A stretch of DNA of 64,000 nt from Gemmatimonadota bacterium (GCA_016714015.1 JADJNZ010000002.1:144750-208749), one strand, 5' to 3'. Shown: positions 52,264-61,931, numbered from the stretch's first letter. Numbers and translations: made by a program. Notes: generated by a model from the sequence alone, not told the origin.

Positions 52264-52279
52264 TTTACCTGACGTCAAA
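52264..52279. promoter_or_regulatory. Imperfect operator upstream of the RND operon
   Basis: TTTACCTGACGTCAAA, a one-base-imperfect version of TTTAC-N5-GTAAA inside a longer near-palindrome (ATTTTAC...GTCAAAT). It lies 143 bp before the CzcC-like gene. Confidence 0.5.
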
Positions 52280-52421
52280 TAGGGACATCCACGACCGCGC
52301 CAGTCCATATGGTTGGGCGAATTTCATCGCAGCGACCGTTGTGCCTGTCGTACGCTTGCAGTCCACACAATCTCGAGGGCACCCTGTGGAACGATTGCAC
52401 GGAGTAGTTCAACCGCACAGG

Positions 52422-53750
52422 ATGCGCCGCGCGGCCATCGCGACACTCACTGTCGCGTGGCTCGCGGCGTCGCCGCTGGACGCCCAGCGGGGACCAGACC
52501 AGGGAGAACCAGTCGCCGCGACCGGTGCAGAACTCAGCCTTGGTCGCCTCTACACCGCCGCCGACTCCGCCAACCCCAGAATCCGCGCCGCCGAAGCGCG
52601 CGCGCGGGCCATCGAGGCGCAGGCCCTGACGTCCACTCGTCCGCCGGATCCCCGAGTGCAGATCGGCTGGATGAATCGTGAACTGCCCGGCTTCGCGCCG
52701 ATGGATCCCCTGGGGATGACCCAGTTGCAGTTGATGCAGATGCTGCCCACGGCGGGCAAGCTTCGACTGGCCTCACGCGCGGCGCGCACGCGGGCTTTGG
52801 GCGCGGATTTCCGCGCGCGCGACGTCGCGTGGGACGTTCGGGCCGAGGTCGCCGCGGCGTTCTACGAGCTGTATCGCGTCGAGCGCGCCGTGGCAATTGC
52901 CCGTGAGACGCGCCAGTTGATGGAAAACGTCGCTGCGGTGGCCGACGCGATGTATCGGGTGGGCGAAGCGCCACAGGCCGACGTGCTCCGGGCGCGTGTT
53001 GAAGTGGCCCGAATGACGGAGGAGATCGTGGTGATGGAGGCGATGCGCCAGGTGGCCCTCGCTCGCCTCGGCGGACTGCTCGATCAGTCCTTCGACGATG
53101 CGACCCCGCCAGCAGCCCTGCCCTTGTTCCCGGCTGAGCTCCCCCCGCACACTGACCTAGAGACGGCGGCGCTCGTGAGTCGCCCGATGTTGCTCGCCGG
53201 TGATGCGGAGCTCGCAGCGGCAGACGCCAGCCGCACGCTCGCGTACCGCGAGCTGTTCCCCGATGTCGAAATCGGGCTGCAATACGGACAACGAGCCGGG
53301 GCGATGGGGCCGGAACGGATGGGGAGTCTGATGTTGGGCACCTCAGTACCCATCTTCGCGCGCCAGCGCCAGCTCCCAATGCGCGCCGAGGCGGATGCAA
53401 TGCGAGAGATGGCCGCCGCCGACCTGCGTGCGATGCGCGCCGAGACCCGCGCCCTGCTTGGGGCGGCATACGCCGAGTGGCAGCGTGCGCGCAACCTCCA
53501 ACGGCTGTACCGCAGCACCGTGCTCCCCCAAGCCCGCGCGTCGGTAGAGGCCGCGCTGGCGTCGTATCGAGTCGGTGGCGTGAACCTGATGACGCTGCTC
53601 GACAACCAAGCGACTGTGAATCGCTACGAGCAGGAACTGGCGGCCCTAGAAGCGATGGAAGGAATGGCACTTGCGGAGCTTGAGATGCTGATGGGGCGTG
53701 AACTCTTCGACGCAAATCGTCGTGCCGACTCACCGAGGGAGCAAGAATGA
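52422..53750 (+). CDS. CzcC/CusC-like outer membrane efflux protein
   Basis: 442 aa with a signal peptide to about residue 21 (SPLDAQ). OEP repeats are seen: LYTAADSANPRIRAAEARA, VPIFARQRQLPMRAEADAM, and ASYRVGGVNLMTLLDNQATVNRYEQELA. Outer channel of the heavy-metal RND pump encoded next. Its stop overlaps the adaptor start (ATGA). The start at 52422 is preceded by an open frame without obvious coding character. Confidence 0.9.
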   Translation: MRRAAIATLTVAWLAASPLDAQRGPDQGEPVAATGAELSLGRLYTAADSANPRIRAAEARARAIEAQALTSTRPPDPRVQIGWMNRELPGFAPMDPLGMTQLQLMQMLPTAGKLRLASRAARTRALGADFRARDVAWDVRAEVAAAFYELYRVERAVAIARETRQLMENVAAVADAMYRVGEAPQADVLRARVEVARMTEEIVVMEAMRQVALARLGGLLDQSFDDATPPAALPLFPAELPPHTDLETAALVSRPMLLAGDAELAAADASRTLAYRELFPDVEIGLQYGQRAGAMGPERMGSLMLGTSVPIFARQRQLPMRAEADAMREMAAADLRAMRAETRALLGAAYAEWQRARNLQRLYRSTVLPQARASVEAALASYRVGGVNLMTLLDNQATVNRYEQELAALEAMEGMALAELEMLMGRELFDANRRADSPREQE

Positions 53751-54979
53751 CGGAGTCAACCACAGGTATGTCGTGGCGGGGCCTAATTGCGGCCGCCGCC
53801 GTGCTCGCTGCCACCGCCGGAGTGGCGTGGTTTGCCACGCGCGGTTCAACGGACACGGCGGAGTCCGGCGGTCACGCGCACGGCGCAGGCGCACCAGTCG
53901 GGGTGGGCGGCCCGGTGATGCTCGACTCCGCGCAGGCCGCGCGGATAGGCGTGACGTTCGCGGTCGCGCAGCGCAGTCCGATCGTGCGGGAGTTGCGGAG
54001 TGTAGGGCAGGTGGCGTTCGACGAGACGCGCGTCCGAACCGTGAGTCTCAAATTCGATGGCTGGGTGGAGCGGCTCTATGTGGACTTCACCGGCCGCGCG
54101 GTGCGTGCCGGCGAACCGCTGCTCGTCACCTACGCGCCGATGCTGGCCAGCGCGGAGGAGGAACTGGTGTTGGCGCACCAGTTGCTGCGCGATGTGCAGG
54201 GCGCCGACAGTGCCACGCGACGCGGCGCCGAGCGGATGCTGATCGGCGCGCGGGAAAGACTGCGCAATTGGGACGTACCCGCCGAGGAAATCGCACGCGC
54301 GGAGGAGTCGGGCGAGAGCCGCCGCACGTTGGAGATTCGGGCGCCCTACGACGGCGTGGTCATCGAGAAACTCGTGAACGAAGGCCAGCGCGTGATGGCG
54401 GGCGATCCACTGCTGCGCATTGCAGACCTGCGTCGGGTGTGGGTGGAGGCAGAAGTGTTTGAGCAGGATGTCGCACTCGTACGCCTCGGGCAGCGCGTGA
54501 CGGTGGAGCTCGACGCGTTCGCGGGCCGCCCGCGCTCCGGACCGATCGTCTTCCTGCAACCCACGGTGGATCCGGAGACGCGAACGCTGCGCGTGCGCGT
54601 GGAACTCGATAACGCCGACGGCCAGCTACGCCCTGGGATGTACGCGACCATCCGCGTGCAGGCGACGGGTTCCGGGGCTGTGGTGCACGTGCCCCGTTCC
54701 GCCGTGCTTTCCACTGGACGCCGTGACATCGTATTCGTGCGGATGGACGACGGAATGCTCGAACCGCGGCAGGTGGTGCTCGGCATTGCATCCGACGATC
54801 GCGTGGAGATTCGGTCGGGCCTTGCAGTGGGCGAGACCGTCGTCGCGTCCGCGACGTTCCTTGTGGACGCGGAGTCGAATCTGGGCGCGGCGCTCGGCGC
54901 GATGGCGGGCATGCCGGGAATGGAAGCGCCGACACCGAGCAAGTCGGTGCCGCCGCCTCCGTCCGCTCACGATCACTGA
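53747..54979 (+). CDS. CusB/CzcB-like RND periplasmic adaptor
   Basis: 410 aa. N-terminal anchor (~7-27), then a His-rich patch (GGHAHGAG). HlyD-type layout: VKFDGWVERLYVDFTG-like first lipoyl half, a helical hairpin, APYDGVVIEKLVNEGQRV (second half) and a C-terminal beta-barrel. The extreme C-terminus is PSAHDH. Substrate metal cannot be read directly, but copper is likely from context. Confidence 0.92.
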   Translation: MTESTTGMSWRGLIAAAAVLAATAGVAWFATRGSTDTAESGGHAHGAGAPVGVGGPVMLDSAQAARIGVTFAVAQRSPIVRELRSVGQVAFDETRVRTVSLKFDGWVERLYVDFTGRAVRAGEPLLVTYAPMLASAEEELVLAHQLLRDVQGADSATRRGAERMLIGARERLRNWDVPAEEIARAEESGESRRTLEIRAPYDGVVIEKLVNEGQRVMAGDPLLRIADLRRVWVEAEVFEQDVALVRLGQRVTVELDAFAGRPRSGPIVFLQPTVDPETRTLRVRVELDNADGQLRPGMYATIRVQATGSGAVVHVPRSAVLSTGRRDIVFVRMDDGMLEPRQVVLGIASDDRVEIRSGLAVGETVVASATFLVDAESNLGAALGAMAGMPGMEAPTPSKSVPPPPSAHDH

Positions 54980-54990
54980 GGCGCCGCGCG

Positions 54991-57900
54991 ATGCTCAAAC
55001 GAATCATCGAGTGGTCGGTCCGGAACATCTTCCTCGTGACGCTTGCGACGTTGGCTGCCATCGGGGGCGGTGTCATCGCGCTGCAGCGCACGCCGCTCGA
55101 GGCCCTGCCCGACTTGAGCGACGTACAGGTCATCATCCAGACCGAATACAGCGAGCAGGCGCCGCAGATTGTCGAGGACCAGATCACCTACCCGATTGCG
55201 GCCGAGATGCTGAAGGTGCCGGGGGCGGAGGTGGTGCGCGGGTACTCGTTCTTCGGCGTCTCGTTCGTGTACATCATCTTTGACGACGACACCGACCTCT
55301 ACTGGGCCCGTAGTCGTGTGCTCGAGTACCTGAATGGTCTCAAGGGTCGTCTCCCGGCGTCCGTGTCGCCGACGCTAGGTCCAGACGCCACCGGACTCGG
55401 CTGGGTGTATCAGTACGCGCTCGAGGACACCACCGGCCGCCTCGACCTATCTGAGTTGCGAGCACTGCAGGATTGGTATCTCCGCTATGAGCTCACCGCC
55501 GTGCCCGGCGTCTCGGAGGTCGCTACCGTCGGGGGCTACGAAAAGCAGTACCAGGTGGATCTCGACCCCGCGAAGCTTCTCGCGTATGGCATTCCCGTCA
55601 CTCGAGTGATGCAGGCCATCCAGACATCGAACGCCGACATCGGCGCGATGGTCGTCGAGCTTTCCGAGCGCGAGTACATGGTGCGCGGGCTTGGCTACCT
55701 CAAGTCGCTGGGCGACATCGAAGAGGTGGTGGTAGGAACAACGGAACGTGGGACGCCCATTCGCGTGGCGGAAGTGGCTCGCGTGTCCGTGGGGCCGGCC
55801 GTGCGTCGCGGTGTGGCAGAGCTGGACGGCCGCGGAGATGCGGTCGGGGCAATCGTCGTGATGCGGTTTGGGGAGAACGCGCTGACGACAATTGCGCGCG
55901 TGAAGGAGCGCCTCGCTCGAGTGGCGCCATCGCTTCCGCCGGGGGTCGTGATCCGTCCTGTGTACGACCGCAGTGATCTCATCGAGCGCGCCATTGCGAA
56001 CTTGCGATTCAAGCTGCTGGAAGAGAGTCTCGTGGTCGCGCTGGTCTGCATCGTCTTCTTACTGCACGCGCGCTCGGCGCTCGTGGCAATCATCACGCTG
56101 CCAGTGGGCATTCTCATCGCGTTCATCGCGATGCGCTACGTCGGCGTTGGTGCCGACATTATGTCGCTCGGCGGCATCGCGATTGCCATTGGCGCGATGA
56201 TTGACGCCGCGATCGTGATGATCGAGAATCTGCACAAGCATCTGGAGCGTGCCATCGTTGCGCGCGAGCAACCGGGCGCGGTGGAATCGCGCTGGCTCGA
56301 CACGGGCACGCTCACGCACGCCGAGCGTTGGCAGGCGGTGGTCGAGTCGGCGCAGGAAGTGGGGCCCGCGCTCTTCTTCTCGTTGCTCATCATTACCGTC
56401 TCGTTCCTGCCCGTCTTTGCGCTGGAGGGGCAAGAAGGCCGGCTGTTCTCGCCGCTCGCATACACTAAGACGTTCGCAATGGCGGCGGCCAGTGTACTGT
56501 CTGTGACGCTGGTACCCGTGGCGATGGGCCTGTTTGTACGTGGACGCATCTACCGGGAATCGGCCAATCCCGTCAATCGATGGCTGATGCGTGCGTATCA
56601 CCCGCTCATCACGTTCGTGCTGCGGCATCGCTGGCCGGTGGTGATCGCTTCGGTGGCGGCAGTGATTCTGACGTGGATACCGTGGTCGCGGATTGGCAGC
56701 GAGTTCATGCCGAGATTGGAAGAGGGTACGGTGCTCTACATGCCGACGACCTTGCCCGGCGTGAGCGTGGCGCGTGCGCGTGAGCTGCTCCGCATCCAAG
56801 CCGATATCATTCGGACGTTTCCCGAAGTGGCACACGTGTGGGGGAAGGCGGGTCGGGCGAACACGGCCACTGATCCCGCCGGGCTCGATATGATCGAGAC
56901 AACCATTACGCTGCGCCCTCAAGAGGAATGGCGCGCGGGGATGACCTACGACCGGCTCGTTGCTCAGATGGATTCTGCGCTGCGCGTCCCAGGCGTGACG
57001 AATGCGTGGACGATGCCCATCCAAGGCCGCAACGACATGCTGGCCACCGGCATCCGCACACCAGTGGGCATTAAGGTGTTTGGTCCTGATCTCGCGGAAC
57101 TGGAGCGGCTCGGTCGCGAGATTGAGCAGGCGGTGCGGATGGTGCCCGGCACCCGCAGTGCGTTCGCTGAGCGCGCAGTGAGCGGCTACTACCTCGACAT
57201 AGACATTGATCGGCAGGCGGCTGCGCGGCACGGACTCAATGTCGGCGACGTGCAAGCGGTCATCGCGACCGCGATTGGCGGCATGACAATCACGCAGACG
57301 GTCGAGGGAAGGCGCCGATTCGGCGTGCGGGTGCGGTATCCGCAGGAACTGCGAGACTCGCCGGAGCGCTTGGCGTCGGTGCTCGTGCCGGTAGCGCACG
57401 GAGCTGGCGGATCCAGCGCCGCTGCGAGTGGAGGAATGGGCGGGATGGGAGCAGAGAATGGCGGGGGCGGCAAGAGGCCTGCGCAGGTGCCGCTGGGCCA
57501 GTTGGCGCGAATTACGCCCGTCGCGGGTCCAATGGTGGTCCGCACGGAGGGCGCCCAGCCCACGGCGTGGGTGTACGTGGACGTCGTGGACCGCGACATC
57601 GGCAGCTACGTCGCGGAGGCGCAGCGTGCAGTGTCCGAACAGGTCACTCTCCCCACCGGCTACTCCGTCGTATGGAGCGGACAGTACGAGTATATGCAGC
57701 GCGCGAAGGAGCGGATGAAGCTCGTGATTCCCGCAACGCTCGCGCTGATCTTCTTGTTGCTGTACCTGAACTTCGGGAATGTCAGCGAGTCGCTCATCGT
57801 GATGCTCTCGCTGCCGTTCGCGCTTGTGGGTGGACTCTGGTTCATCTGGGCGCTCGGCTACAACTGGTCCGTAGCGGTGGCCATCGGGTTCATTGCCTTG

Positions 57901-58266
57901 GCCGGCGTGGCCGCAGAGACGGGCGTGGTGATGCTCATCTATCTCGATCACGCGTGGCAGGCGTGCACGGCGAATGGGAGACGCGCTACGCTCGAGGAGC
58001 TCTACGGCGCCGTCATCGAGGGAGCGGTGGAGCGCGTGCGTCCGAAGATGATGACTGTCACAGCCATTATGGGCGGCCTACTCCCACTCCTGTGGGGGAC
58101 GGGCGCCGGCGGGACAGTCATGCGGCGCATCGCGGCGCCGATGATCGGCGGGATGGTGTCAAGCACGGTGCTGACACTGCTCGTGATCCCGGCGGTGTAC
58201 TCGTTGTGGAAGGAGCGAGAGGTGCTCGCGGATCCCGGAGCGACCCGAGCAACGGAGGCGCGATGA
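54991..58266 (+). CDS. CusA/CzcA-like heavy-metal RND transporter
   Basis: 1091 aa, full length. HME-RND marks are TPLEALPDLSDVQVIIQTEY at the N-terminus, DDDTDLYWARSRVLEYLN, 12 TM helices in two sets, and GGIAIAIGAMIDAAIVMIEN in TM4 (the charged proton-relay region). A Gly/Met-rich loop near residue 815 (GGMGGMGAENGGGG) lies in the second periplasmic half. Proton-driven export from periplasm and cytosol through the outer channel. Cu(I) versus Zn/Co/Cd cannot be settled by eye. Confidence 0.93.
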   Translation: MLKRIIEWSVRNIFLVTLATLAAIGGGVIALQRTPLEALPDLSDVQVIIQTEYSEQAPQIVEDQITYPIAAEMLKVPGAEVVRGYSFFGVSFVYIIFDDDTDLYWARSRVLEYLNGLKGRLPASVSPTLGPDATGLGWVYQYALEDTTGRLDLSELRALQDWYLRYELTAVPGVSEVATVGGYEKQYQVDLDPAKLLAYGIPVTRVMQAIQTSNADIGAMVVELSEREYMVRGLGYLKSLGDIEEVVVGTTERGTPIRVAEVARVSVGPAVRRGVAELDGRGDAVGAIVVMRFGENALTTIARVKERLARVAPSLPPGVVIRPVYDRSDLIERAIANLRFKLLEESLVVALVCIVFLLHARSALVAIITLPVGILIAFIAMRYVGVGADIMSLGGIAIAIGAMIDAAIVMIENLHKHLERAIVAREQPGAVESRWLDTGTLTHAERWQAVVESAQEVGPALFFSLLIITVSFLPVFALEGQEGRLFSPLAYTKTFAMAAASVLSVTLVPVAMGLFVRGRIYRESANPVNRWLMRAYHPLITFVLRHRWPVVIASVAAVILTWIPWSRIGSEFMPRLEEGTVLYMPTTLPGVSVARARELLRIQADIIRTFPEVAHVWGKAGRANTATDPAGLDMIETTITLRPQEEWRAGMTYDRLVAQMDSALRVPGVTNAWTMPIQGRNDMLATGIRTPVGIKVFGPDLAELERLGREIEQAVRMVPGTRSAFAERAVSGYYLDIDIDRQAAARHGLNVGDVQAVIATAIGGMTITQTVEGRRRFGVRVRYPQELRDSPERLASVLVPVAHGAGGSSAAASGGMGGMGAENGGGGKRPAQVPLGQLARITPVAGPMVVRTEGAQPTAWVYVDVVDRDIGSYVAEAQRAVSEQVTLPTGYSVVWSGQYEYMQRAKERMKLVIPATLALIFLLLYLNFGNVSESLIVMLSLPFALVGGLWFIWALGYNWSVAVAIGFIALAGVAAETGVVMLIYLDHAWQACTANGRRATLEELYGAVIEGAVERVRPKMMTVTAIMGGLLPLLWGTGAGGTVMRRIAAPMIGGMVSSTVLTLLVIPAVYSLWKEREVLADPGATRATEAR

Positions 58267-58352
58267 TGCCATCGGCGTCAACCTGAGAACGTCTGGTAGC
58301 GGTACAACCATCGCGGGCTGGAGAATCTGGCACTTACACAAGAGAGGAGACA

Positions 58353-59729
58353 ATGCGACACAAAGTGTGGTCACTCATCGGCGCCTGCGCCGTCACTCTC
58401 GTCGGCGCAACACTCGACGCACAAACGATTGACTCGGCTCAAGTGCGTTTTCAACAGGCGAGTGCGATTCAATACCTGCGTCCGCAGGATAAGCGCGGCC
58501 TCAATCTGTTCGAGACTCCCAAAGTTGCGGGTGCCGAGTATCGAGGCTTTGCGCTGCAGTGGGGCGCCGCGTTCACGCAGCAGTTCCAAGCACTGTCACA
58601 CGAGAACACGGCTGACTCCGTCGCGGTAGCGGCCGTCGCTCCGACCCCAGGCAATGCTGGCAGCGCCGCCATCGCAAACCGCAATCGATTGATGAAAATT
58701 GGCAACGGATTCAACAACGCCACGGCTAACATGTATCTCCACGCGCAACTCGCACCAGGAGTTCGCGTGCAGTTGACTAGCTATCTCTCAGCGCGTCGGC
58801 ACAACGAGACGTGGGTGAAAGACGGCTTCTTGCAGATCGACGAGTCGCCGATTGATGTGCCGCTTCTCAACGCGATTATGGAATACACCACGCTGAAAAT
58901 CGGACACTTTGAGATCAATTATGGTGATTTTCACTTCCGGCGCACGGACAACGGGCAGGCGCTTTACAACCCATTCGTCGGAAACCTGATTCTCGATGCC
59001 TTCACGACGGAAGTTGGTACCGAGGCAATCGTCCAAAAGAATGGAGTGTTTGGTGTTGTGGCGCTCACCAACGGCGAGATTCGAGGGAACATTCAGCGGC
59101 CCGACAGTCGCGAACCCGCACTGATGCTCAAGGCGGGATTCGACCGTCAGCTCAGCGACGATCTCCGCGTGCGACTCTCGGGATCGTACCGGACCCAAAA
59201 GGGAGCAATCAGCAATACATTCTACAGCGGAGACCGTGCGGGATCACGCTACTACTTCGTGCTTGAGAACTACGTCGCAACCGAATCGGCGAATCCGACG
59301 TCTGGTATGTTGAATCCGGGATTCAGCGACGCAGTGTCCGCGGTGATGCTTAATCCGTTCGTGAAGTATCGTGGGCTTGAGTTCTTTGGCGTCTACGAGC
59401 AGGCGACGGGGCGCGGACAAGAAGTGGGAGGTGTTGCACCGCCGGAGCGAGATATATAGCAGCTAATGGGGGAGGTGCTCTACCGCTTCCTGCCAGGCGA
59501 GAAGCTGTTTGTCGGCGGGCGATGGAATACGGTCACAGGCGACCTAGGCGGTGCCAGCACCGACATCACGGTGACACGCACAAACTTCGGTGGTGGCTGG
59601 TGGATCACGCCGAGCCTGCTGCTCAAGGCTGAATATGTGAATCAAACGTACGACGGCTTTGCGACGACAGACATTCGCAATGGAGGAAGGTTTCGCGGAT
59701 TGATGCTTGAAGCGGTGACGGCATTCTAG
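58353..59729 (+). pseudogene. Porin-like outer-membrane protein with in-frame amber stop
   Basis: The first part (58353-59459) has a signal peptide (to ~24, TLDAQ) and a barrel-like series of strands (TLKIGHFEINYGDFHFRRTDNGQ, VRLSGSYRTQKGAI). A TAG at 59457-59459 interrupts it. The very same frame continues CAG CTA ATG and codes GEVLYRFLPGEKLFVGGRWN, TDITVTRTNFGGGWWITPSL to a stop at 59727-59729, ending with F as barrel proteins do. Together ~458 aa. Either a nonsense mutation, a sequencing error, or stop readthrough. No family name fixed. Confidence 0.8.
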
Positions 59730-59742
59730 CGTCGTCGGGACG

Positions 59743-59775
59743 GCGGCCGAGCGCGGAAGGAGCGTGCTCGGCCGC
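59743..59775. terminator. Terminator-like hairpin after the porin gene
   Basis: A perfect 10-bp stem GCGGCCGAGC/GCTCGGCCGC with a 13-nt loop, at the end of the rightward copper operon. The remaining ~130 nt up to attC 5 show no gene. Confidence 0.6.
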
Positions 59776-59909
59776 ACTCGTTGCTGGTCGTGCCGTCCGA
59801 GGTCCGTAGTGGTAGCGTGCGCAGTTGGCGCCTACCGCTGCTAAGTCTGGAAGAGCACTGAGTACTTCAGGCTTTGAGACGAGATCCTGTTAGCGGAGCG
59901 CGCGGATCG

Positions 59910-60043
59910 GCATAACGTCAAGTTGTGCTGCGGCCGCTTTCATAAGATGCGGTTGGGCGGCCGTGCGGTACCTTCAGGTACGATAAAGCACGGCCGCCCA
60001 ACCGCTACCCCAGCGCGGCCGTCTGCACCAACTGCCGTTATGC
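59910..60043 (-). other. attC: attC-like integron recombination site 5 (right edge of copper island)
   Basis: 134 bp. Minus-strand R'' GCATAAC (60043-60037) and R' GTTATGC (59916-59910). Complementary arms AGTTGGTGCAGACGGCCGC and GCGGCCGCAGCACAACTT, and a long inner stem GCGGTTGGGCGGCCGTGC with its complement. Outer arms match attC 3; the inner part matches attC 2. The next 287 nt to the CDF gene hold only the hairpin at 60271. Confidence 0.83.
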
Positions 60044-60270
60044 CGCCGGGCACGCGTCCCCCGCTCAACTCCGCCTTCAACACGACCGCGGGTCGACATC
60101 CGATACGGTGCGTGCCTGTAAGCACTCCTTCTAGACAAATCGCCGCTGAATCGCTGGAAGCTTGATCTCTCCCTTCTTGATGTGTGATGTCCTCGATGAG
60201 GTTCTTCAAGGAGGTTGTGTCGGTGTCGAGACGACTCGGCGGAAGTAGCTCGGCAGGCTCAGTGGCGGGG

Positions 60271-60299
60271 CAACGGCCAGCGGGGGCCGCTGGCCGTTG
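60271..60299 (-). terminator. Terminator of the CDF gene
   Basis: CAACGGCCAGCGG pairs perfectly with CCGCTGGCCGTTG (13 bp, 3-nt loop), 32 nt after the CDF stop in its direction of transcription. Confidence 0.65.
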
Positions 60300-60330
60300 T
60301 CGTCCAGAGGCCACCTCCGAGGTCGAGCTA

Positions 60331-60918
60331 CTACAGCCGCGCCCTCTCGCGGTACGCCTCCCGCAGGATTCGCGTCACGCTCCTCAGGATCAGCACGCAG
60401 ATGCCAGCCGCGATCACCAGGTCGGGGATCCCCGACGCGGTCACCGTGACGAGCACCGCCGCGAGCATCACCGCGAGGTTCACCTGCACATCGGTCGCCG
60501 AAAAGATCCACGCGGCCCGCAGGTGCACCTCGCCCTGCCGATAGCGCTTGAGGATCGCCAGTGACCAGACGTTCACGCCGAGCGCGAGGAGCGAGATGCC
60601 AATCATCGGCAACGCCTCGGGCGCACTGCCATGCACGAGCGCGACGCCGCGCTTGACGATGGCGGCCGCGGCGAGGGTGAGTTGTGCGTAGCCAGCGCCG
60701 ATCGCCGCACGAACTTTCGCGCGTGCCGGCCGACCCACCGCGTAGAGGAGAGACCGTACACCGCAGCATCGGCGAGCATGTCGAGTCCGTCGGCCACGAG
60801 CCCCATCGAATCGGCGGCGAACCCGGCGCTCACTTCGATGACGAACATCGCGCCGTTGAGCGCGAGCAGCGTGCGCAGTGCTCGCCGCTCCGTTTCCTGA
60901 GCCGTCGCTTTGCTCCAT
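60331..60918 (-). pseudogene. Cation diffusion facilitator (CDF) transporter, frameshifted
   Basis: The N-terminal part reads ALRTLLALNGAMFVIEVSAGF then ADSMGLVADGLDMLADAAVYGLS, the CDF TM1-TM2 with the metal-site D-x3-D. After a one-base frame change near 60750 it continues LYAVGRPARAKVRAAIGAGYAQL and SATDVQVNLAVMLAAVLV to a stop at 60331. A second frame change is needed near the ATG at 60918. As read, it cannot make a full protein. CDF proteins export Zn/Co/Cd by proton exchange. Confidence 0.8.
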
Positions 60919-60926
60919 CGCTTCCG

Positions 60927-61527
60927 CTACGGTCGAGGGTCGCTCTCGAGCGTCACCGGAATACGGACCACCGTCCGATCCACTGCACGACGAGATCGGC
61001 GGCGTACGCCGGAACGACGCGTGAGCAGCATCCGCAGCAGGTCCTCCGAGGTCATGACGGCTTCTGTGGGAACCGATCTCTCCCACATCCAGCTTGCGGA
61101 CCGTGCTGTCGATCGTGTGTGCCCCAACGCCGCACGCCGCGATTCACTACGATCCGCCACGCGGTCGGACCGGGGATCACGCACAGGGGTACCAGCCGGC
61201 ATCCACGGCCACAGCGATGGTCCCTCGCGACGGCATGTGGATCGCGGTCGCCTCATCCACGCCCATGCGCCATGGTGCGTCGAACAGCTGAAGTCGGCCG
61301 CTGATCGGGCGTCCGAGCTTACGCGGTCTGCTGTAATACACCTTCACGGTGCGCGCCGAGCGACTGCCGTCGAATCGAAGATGGACTGGCGCGGGTCTCC
61401 AGTCTCGCGCGGACCCTGCACCCAGCATTCCAACGGGGGCGCGGTGCCTTGCGCCTGAAGTAGGTGTTTTAGCGAAGCGCCAAGAGTGCCGCAACAGCCA
61501 GCGCAAGACCTACGCATCAGACGCATC
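60927..61527 (-). pseudogene. DUF2911 secreted protein, multiple frameshifts
   Basis: Pieces in three frames line up with a DUF2911 protein. A signal-peptide-like LALAVAALLALR follows ATG 61527 or 61518. Then come RTVKVYYSRPRKLGRPISG and WRMGVDEATAIHM, then PGPTAWRIVVNRGVRRWGTH, and finally DRTVVRIPVTLESD. At least three single-base changes are needed to join them. DUF2911 has no known function. The pieces keep the family order, so damage is recent or artefactual. Confidence 0.65.
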
Positions 61528-61548
61528 TCTCCAAGGGGGTGATCCAGA

Positions 61549-61931
61549 TCACAACGCGAAACCGCACGTGCGAACGACATCGCTGACGCCAACGCGGGAC
61601 CGATCATCGCGTAGCGGCACGGACGCGATGATCGCCATTCCCGACGGGACACAACAACTCAGATGACATCGGTAGGACGCGGTGTCACCCGTCAACGAGC
61701 CAGACCACGCGGGCGCGACGGTCATAAAGACTCCGCCGTACCATAAAGACGCGCCCCCGGGCCGTCGTGGAGATTGAGCAGCCACACACGAAGATCGCCA
61801 GCGCGCCGGCGGCAGGGCAGAAGGAGCCACGGACTGCCGCTGTCGAAAGCCAGACATACGGCAGGTAGCGGCCGATGATCTCCGCGAGCGCGGTCGCGAT
61901 GAAGAGGGCGGTCGTGCGGGCGAAGTGTCAT
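61549..61931 (-). pseudogene. YnfA-family small membrane protein, frameshifted
   Basis: ARTTALFIATALAEIIGRYLPYVWL is the YnfA (UPF0060) N-terminus. GSPWLLLP, then AGALAIFV, VWLLNL and YGGVFMTV follow in shifted frames, and the end is VDG...PTDVI then GMAIIA. Its ATG at 61931 overlaps the stop of the upstream ATPase remnant (AATGA), suggesting an operon. YnfA proteins are ~108-aa four-helix membrane proteins sometimes found beside metal pumps. Confidence 0.65.

Noticed and set aside
59940..60314. 124-codon minus-strand frame across attC 5
   Set aside because: It runs through the attC site and a terminator hairpin. The protein has no recognisable domain, and its middle part is the only plausible stretch.
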